From Guadua angustifolia (Eukaryota > Streptophyta > Magnoliopsida > Poales > Poaceae), in contig CM070502.1 in NCBI GenBank assembly GCA_036346375.1, positions 73,052,224 through 73,116,223 of the forward strand: 64,000 nt of DNA. Reading direction: 5' to 3'. The translations under genes and the position numbers were made by a program. Of the stretch, positions 58,806 through 64,000 are shown in pieces. Every line of letters starts with the position of its first letter. Position 1 is the first letter of the stretch. The notes beneath the pieces were generated by a model. That model saw only the letters and a program-made list of their open reading frames with translations. It was not told where the DNA came from and did no database searches.

Positions 58806-58938
58806 TTTTTTTAGAAAACAGGCCAAACAACCCAGCTTTACTGAAAGCTATATTTGGTTCTGCTGGGGTTTTACCAGCTTACAATAGCAGCCACAAAAAA
58901 AAGGCCAAACAGCCATAACCAAAAACATTTCTGGGGGA
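58806..58938 (-). mobile_element. Short retroposon with A-tail (133 bp), only in unit 2
   Basis: It is flanked by the exact 16-bp duplication AATTGCGCTGCACCTT (58790-58805 and 58939-58954). On the minus strand it ends GTTTTCTAAAAAAAA. A long target duplication plus a 3' A-tail means target-primed reverse transcription, so it is a truncated LINE or a SINE. The sequence AAAGCTGGGTTGTTTGGCC before the tail resembles plant L1 3' ends. Confidence 0.75.
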
Positions 58939-59101
58939 AATTGCGCTGCACCTTACACCTTATGCAGTAAATTTTGTAGAAATCCATACGATTCCTCTAA
59001 CAGCCTGTTTGGATATTAGAATTGGGCATGGAATTGTAGAGTTGGAATTGGTTTTCTGAATAACTAGAAGAGGGGCCTTCCAAGCTGGAGCCATAACCTT
59101 C

Positions 59102-59548
59102 TTTTTTTTTTTAATGGAAGAAGTAGAGAGAAGACCCCTACGGCATATCTCTCTCTCTATATATATGAATAAAAATAGAACAAGATAATGTACAAAGAAT
59201 ATGTACCAAAATAGGGAATAATGTACAAAGAATATGTACCAAGATAATGTACAAGGAAAAAACAAGCTCAAAGTAGGGAATAAGATCAAGATAAAGAATC
59301 TAGCCAATCAAATAAGTTTTGTTTATGCTACTCTTTAACGAGATGCACATGTAGAGAGAGCTCATTTATAAATATTATTTTCCAGTTTGATATACTCGGA
59401 GCAATACTCTCAAATATCCGATCATTCCTTTGTTTCCAGATTGGCCAAGCTACTGTGGTAATAATTTCTATGTAGAAGATAGAGCCAAAGTTGTTCTTGG
59501 CACGTTCTACCTTTTGAACAATATCCTGAGTATTACCCTGAATCGCAC
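59102..59548 (-). mobile_element. 5'-truncated L1 (LINE) 3' end, unit 2
   Basis: The counterpart of 56576-57010, with the same truncation point and tail (T run at 59102-59112). It descends from the same insertion, which therefore predates the tandem duplication. The coding tail has further decay: a TAG interrupts the frame in the ELSLHxHxVKE region. Confidence 0.75.
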
Positions 59549-59943
59549 AAACACCATCATCGACCGAGTCTCGAGCACACCTCCTCCCTTGTCAATCCTC
59601 ATTGCCAATTCTTCCCTCTCTCCGGCGAGACTCCGGCGGTCCGGCAACCACTCCCGTGTGCCCTCCATTGGATTTGTCCTTTCCTCCACGGCTCCACCCA
59701 CCTTCACCAACGATGACGGACGATCTGATTCTCTGGCGACTGCTTCTCCTTCCTCCTCCTCCTCCGACTCGGGAGGCGGTGGCCCCTTGCACTGCAGCCA
59801 ACGGCCCCCACAGACGACCTCCACCACCGCTGCCGGTGAGCCTCCACGGCCAAGCCACACAACAGGTGTGGCATCGACGTCAACCATACGTACGTGATTT
59901 GGACGTGGCTTGTCATTTGGTTTCCATTCAACAATTTCTTTGC

Positions 59944-62900
59944 CGTACAAACAAAAAATTTGAATTGGACACCAATTCAAATTACACATGAAAATGAATA
60001 ATTGTTGCTCCATTTCAGGAACCAAACGGACACTAATTAAATATTCCTATCAAAGTTCTTTGTTCCAAACTGGGCCTAGTGACAAGCTTATAGGTGGTTG
60101 TAAATCATATGTACATGTGTATATAAGAATAGATTTTCTTTGAAAATGGAGTGTACTAGTACGTACATGTTGATGATGTGGGCCGATTATATCCGGATTT
60201 TTAAGTGGACTAAGTTCTGTTTGGACGGCGATAGTCTCTGAGAAAGCAGCTTCTAGTTGGACGACAGCATGGTTGTACAGCGGTACGACTAAATGACTGG
60301 GCTAAAAATGTTTGATGTTTGGCAGCCTGGTTTTTAGATAAGTTGACTGGTTGTTCTGAGTTGAAAAATATCTTAAATGCCCCTATATCAAAAGACAGCT
60401 TGTTTAATATTGTTTAAAGGATATATGAGTGGATTTCCGATAAATATTTGAAACCGTATCCGATTCGATTCGTATTTAATTCGTATTTATATTCAATATT
60501 ATCCGTATTCGCATCCGGATTATCCTTATCTATATCCGCATCCGAGAAAAAATAAATAAAAACAAATATAGTAGAGCTATTATCTAGCAGTATCTATTCC
60601 GTTTTACCCTACACAAAAGGACAGTGCCGGCCCTGCCTATTTGCATCAATCATCCACGGATGAAGAGCAACAGTCTGATCTGGACACCCTGCCGGCTGCA
60701 CGCCTAGGTACCAATAGTTAGCTGGCCCAGCATCATATAGTTGTGGTACCATGCATGCATGCATATATGCATGTGAATATGATATTAACTGGCTAGCGGC
60801 ATTCTAATCCATGGATTTATCGCTCAAAGCACTCCCAGAGTGCTCGTTTCTAAATATAAGCTGCGTAGGATATATAAAGGGTGATGTGGAAGGATAGTTA
60901 CGAGAAAAAAAAGAAGGAAACTGTATCTCATATAAGATACAGTCTATTTGAGAGGATCAAAAAGCTAAAAACAATTTTGAAAGTACACTTTTCAATTTTA
61001 CTCGTTTTGTGATCCTGTATCATTTGTGCCATTTGAGAGGACCAAGAAGCTAGCCACACAGAAAAATAAGTTATAATTGATATTTTCTCATATGCAACAA
61101 TAAATAATCTTGTTGGGTCTATAAATACAACTTATATATATTATGATTAGGGTAGTTATATTTATGCATCTATTTAATACGGTTCTCTGAGCTCCTAGAA
61201 ACAAATTTAGGTTCATTTGTTTCAAATTTTGGATTCTCTAAAAGTGATTCTCTGATTGTGGTTGTAGAGAAGTTCGATTTCTAAAAACTAGAATCCAAGA
61301 TATATGAAGTGGATTGTGGATTCTACAGATATGGATGGGTTGGATTGTGAGAATCGGATTCTAGGTTATTTGTTTCGATTCTGCGCCGTAATCCGTAATC
61401 GTGTTTAAACACAAAAGCCTTAGAAACAATACACTAGGACTAGGAGTGTACTGATCAGTACTACGTACGTCAAGACTCAAGATAGATGGATTCATAGAGA
61501 TGGCGCCAAACGCCTGCATGGACCATCTGATTTTGCATGTTTACACGTACCTACCTAGCTTACCCGCAGTTGTTAACGGCCAAACGTCCCGGCCTGCAGG
61601 GGACGCCCGGCAGCTTGTCGCCCCCGTGAACGGTGAATAATGGCTATGATCTATCGATCACAAGAGGAATTGTATTGCTATCTATCTATCCTGACATGCA
61701 TGCCAGGGCAAACTTAGATGTTCATGCATGAGGAAGCAATATCTAGCTACTCGATCGATCTTGGGTCCCGTGAATGGATAGTGCTGGCTATCGAGCTGAA
61801 TAATTGATATAAAACATCATCTCATGGCTGTAGGGAATGTGATCATTTTATTTGCCGTTTGAGTCGTTATTTTAAATTCGAGTTAACGAGTAACGTCGAG
61901 CTGATGAGGCTCATTGACCTATTTCATTTAAAATGGACTCATTTAAATTTTAAACCCATTAACCAGTGTAATCAAAGCAATTTTGATTTGAGTCATGCTA
62001 AGCTTTTTTTTTTTTGCCAGCCCTATGCATACATGTGTACTGTGTGCGTGGGAAGCTAGGTAGGAAAAGACGATGCTTGTCATATTAATTATTGGCTCAC
62101 TCATAAAATGAATGGATTTCGGAGCACATGCATGAGCAGTGGCTCACCAGCAGATAATTACACTGCAACTAGCTGGTTTGGTGGTTCATGACCAACATGA
62201 GAGAGAATTATGCAACGAGGAACAAGTGCTTTAGGATAACAACAGTGGATAGGGATCCCATGCAGTTAGAACGGGGACTGCAAGTTAAGTAGTCTTCATA
62301 TCTCATAGCTGTCCGATCCAACGATTCAGTGGTCCAGATCGTCTAATTAAAACGTGTGCTATGCTATACTAAAAATTAGCACATTGTTTTGCTACAGTAC
62401 TTCCAAATTAAAGATCTGCATCGTCGCTTTTTGATCGGGCAGCCAAGAGAGGACTGCCACTCATGGGTCTCCATTCAATCTGCAGCATGGGAACCCCTGT
62501 GTGGGCGAATCAGAGTCGGGCGTGGTGGGCTGAAGCCCCACCCATGCCCAAGAAGCCTCTTATACCCCTCTCAAATAGTCCCAATAAAACACCCAAGATC
62601 GCCTCGCAGCTCTCAATTCTCTTATTCTTTGTATTGTTACACACTTACATTATATGTGACTGTTAAAAAAATGTTTGCAAACTTATTTGAACATGGTTGG
62701 CTTGTTAGGCTTTCGATATCTTAGTCTTAGTCCCCTTGTTCCAATTTTCTGGATACGCTTCTGCCCTGTGGAACAACAGGAGAGCAGCGAGGTGATGATG
62801 CAAGGTGACCTGGACGAATTAGCTAGTTAAAGATCATAGTACAAGTTAAGAATCTTGCGACTTGGGTTGCTGATCTTGCTTTTATGCATGCGATCCTTCA

Positions 62901-63744
62901 AATTAAAGTACTCTCTTTTGGTTATATATACTATTAGAGTACGTACTAGTATACACTGTGCTCTGCAAAGTTGAGCTAGTGTTGTGAAACGCGCTTATCC
63001 TTTTTATCTTTGCGAGAAACTAAAGTAAAGTACGTAAACTGAACTAGGCAGTTGCCACGGCTAGATCAGATCAACAGAATTGATCCTACAAAAAGCACGT
63101 ACCCTTCACATACACTGTTTGATGATGTGAGCTGTTCGTTTGTTCGATCGAATGATACTCACAAACGGTAACTGTTTAAATTACAGTTCCTTACAACTAC
63201 ATATGAAGTCTATCCGTATACGGCTACCTCTAGTCCTCTCTAAAAAAAAACAAAAACAAAAAAACAAAACAAAACAAAAAGAAAGATGCATCTAGCTTAA
63301 CATTTGAAAGTCACATTCACACGGTATTATATACCCCATCCGTTCCTACATATACAACGTTTTAAGATTTTGCACTTCAACCAAGATATATATAAAAATG
63401 ACCAAACCGTCCTTCTTAATCATTAGCTCATATATTACTCTTGGATGGTATGTACTTTTCTAATCCAAAGTAATAAATTATGTTAGGTATAATGAATGGT
63501 ATGGGTGTGCAAAGGAAAGAACATTTAAAGTTTGTCTCGAAAATTATAGAACAATGTGTGTTTAAAAATAAAATTTGAAAGCTAGAATCACATATATTTA
63601 GATATAGATGATGCACCTCTCTAGATCGATCCTATGCGGTTCACATCACACCATCCCTTGATCCCAATCATCCGAGATTTTTACCACTATCACATGTATA
63701 GTGCCACTGTTATTAGAGAAATTTTAACGTGTATTCACTGTTAT
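59944..63744. other. Intergenic, no gene; scattered MITE relics
   Basis: 60000-60025 holds a MITE end (GGAACCAAACGGACAC). 60420-60545 has repeated ATCCGTATTCGCATCCGGAT-like words of a decayed hAT-type element. 61200-61420 resembles a TIR MITE but lacks clear ends. 63240-63290 is an A/AAAAC-rich run. 63335-63370 (CCCATCCGTTCCTACATATA) resembles a Stowaway-like end without a partner. No coding region could be supported. Confidence 0.45.
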
Positions 63745-63747
63745 TAC

Positions 63748-63805
63748 GATGTCGCCTAGGCGACGCCTAGTCACCGACTAGGCGTCTAGGCGTCGGCCGG
63801 GGCGC
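63748..63805. repeat. Cluster of CGCCTAGGCG-type palindromes
   Basis: GTCGCCTAGGCGACGCCTAG followed by GACTAGGCGTCTAGGCGTCG. Overlapping short palindromes built on CCTAGG/CTAGGCG, at the edge of the GC-rich end of the window. It looks like the terminus of a transposon whose other end lies outside. Confidence 0.45.
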
Positions 63806-64000
63806 CAGGTTCGGCGCCGCTCGAAGATCGCCAGCGGCCGCCGACGCCAGCGTCCGGGCGTTGCCGCCAGGCGCTCGCTCGCAAGAAGGGCGACCGATCA
63901 AGTAAATCGCTCGAGACTCGAGTATTTGAGGGTTGCGCTGGTTCTGCTTCGCGCCGATCGACGAGGAGGCAAGAAAGAAGAGGATTCATGCGGGTGGAGA

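Larger units (their letters stand above)
57412..59943. repeat. Tandem duplication, unit 2 (about 2.53 kb)
   Basis: It matches unit 1 from start to end (CAACAATTTCTTTGC) with small differences, such as four bases added near 58067 and CATCAT shortened near 58152. It has extra sequence at about 58737-59000 that includes a young retroposon insertion. After 59943 it leaves into MITE sequence that unit 1 lacks, because unit 1 is cut there by the junction. Confidence 0.9.

Noticed and set aside
62389..62724. 111-codon plus frame
   Set aside because: No domain, poor start context and AT-rich 3' half. A second frame is open across the same stretch.

Overview
The window is nuclear DNA from a flowering plant, almost certainly a grass (Poaceae). 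Three intron-containing genes of plant type sit among layered transposable elements. These include Tat-lineage Ty3/gypsy elements with an antisense accessory ORF, long LTRs, hAT-type and foldback MITEs and L1 fragments, a mix typical of grass intergenic DNA. I cannot name the species from sequence alone. There is nothing bacterial or organellar here.

Gene content: (1) 1-6158, plus strand, the 3' part of a gene for a very acidic, repetitive protein (seven visible exons, all introns phase 0). (2) 30165-33731, plus strand, a complete seven-exon gene for the mitochondrial ATP synthase 24 kDa subunit (243 aa). (3) 48761-52336, minus strand, a complete eight-exon gene for a 341-aa multi-pass membrane protein of an uncharacterised plant family. 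I resolved the exon chains by hand from splice sites and frame continuity.

Repeat layout: 7293-26971 is one nested stack. A ~0.7 kb hAT-type MITE (8-bp TSD CTCATCAA) was entered by a Tat-lineage gypsy retrotransposon (7449-26426, TSD GGTAC, two ~0.78 kb LTRs, decayed gag-pol, antisense ORF). The antisense ORF of that element was in turn split by a 6.8 kb LTR-like element (17952-24757, TSD GACGC), which may hold a further long-LTR sequence starting at 20275. 27208-27527 is a foldback MITE. 28686-29800 is a decayed hAT-type MITE carrying a second one. 33628-41322 is a mosaic duplication of the 3' end of the ATP synthase gene. Copy 1 holds an inverted, gutted relative of the gypsy element (36244-39700) with two minisatellites and a 1.37 kb GC-rich block. 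Copy 2 (39701-40951) lacks both. 44150-48180 holds LTR remnants, two TIR MITEs and a 25-bp minisatellite. 55041-59943 is a direct tandem duplication of a ~2.4 kb non-coding unit that contains an L1 3' end. Copy 2 of that unit later received a short retroposon with a 16-bp TSD. The last 4 kb holds no gene I can support.

The three genes show no functional link. The main interest is structural: precise target-site duplications order the insertions in time, and the two duplications record events that followed or preceded particular insertions.
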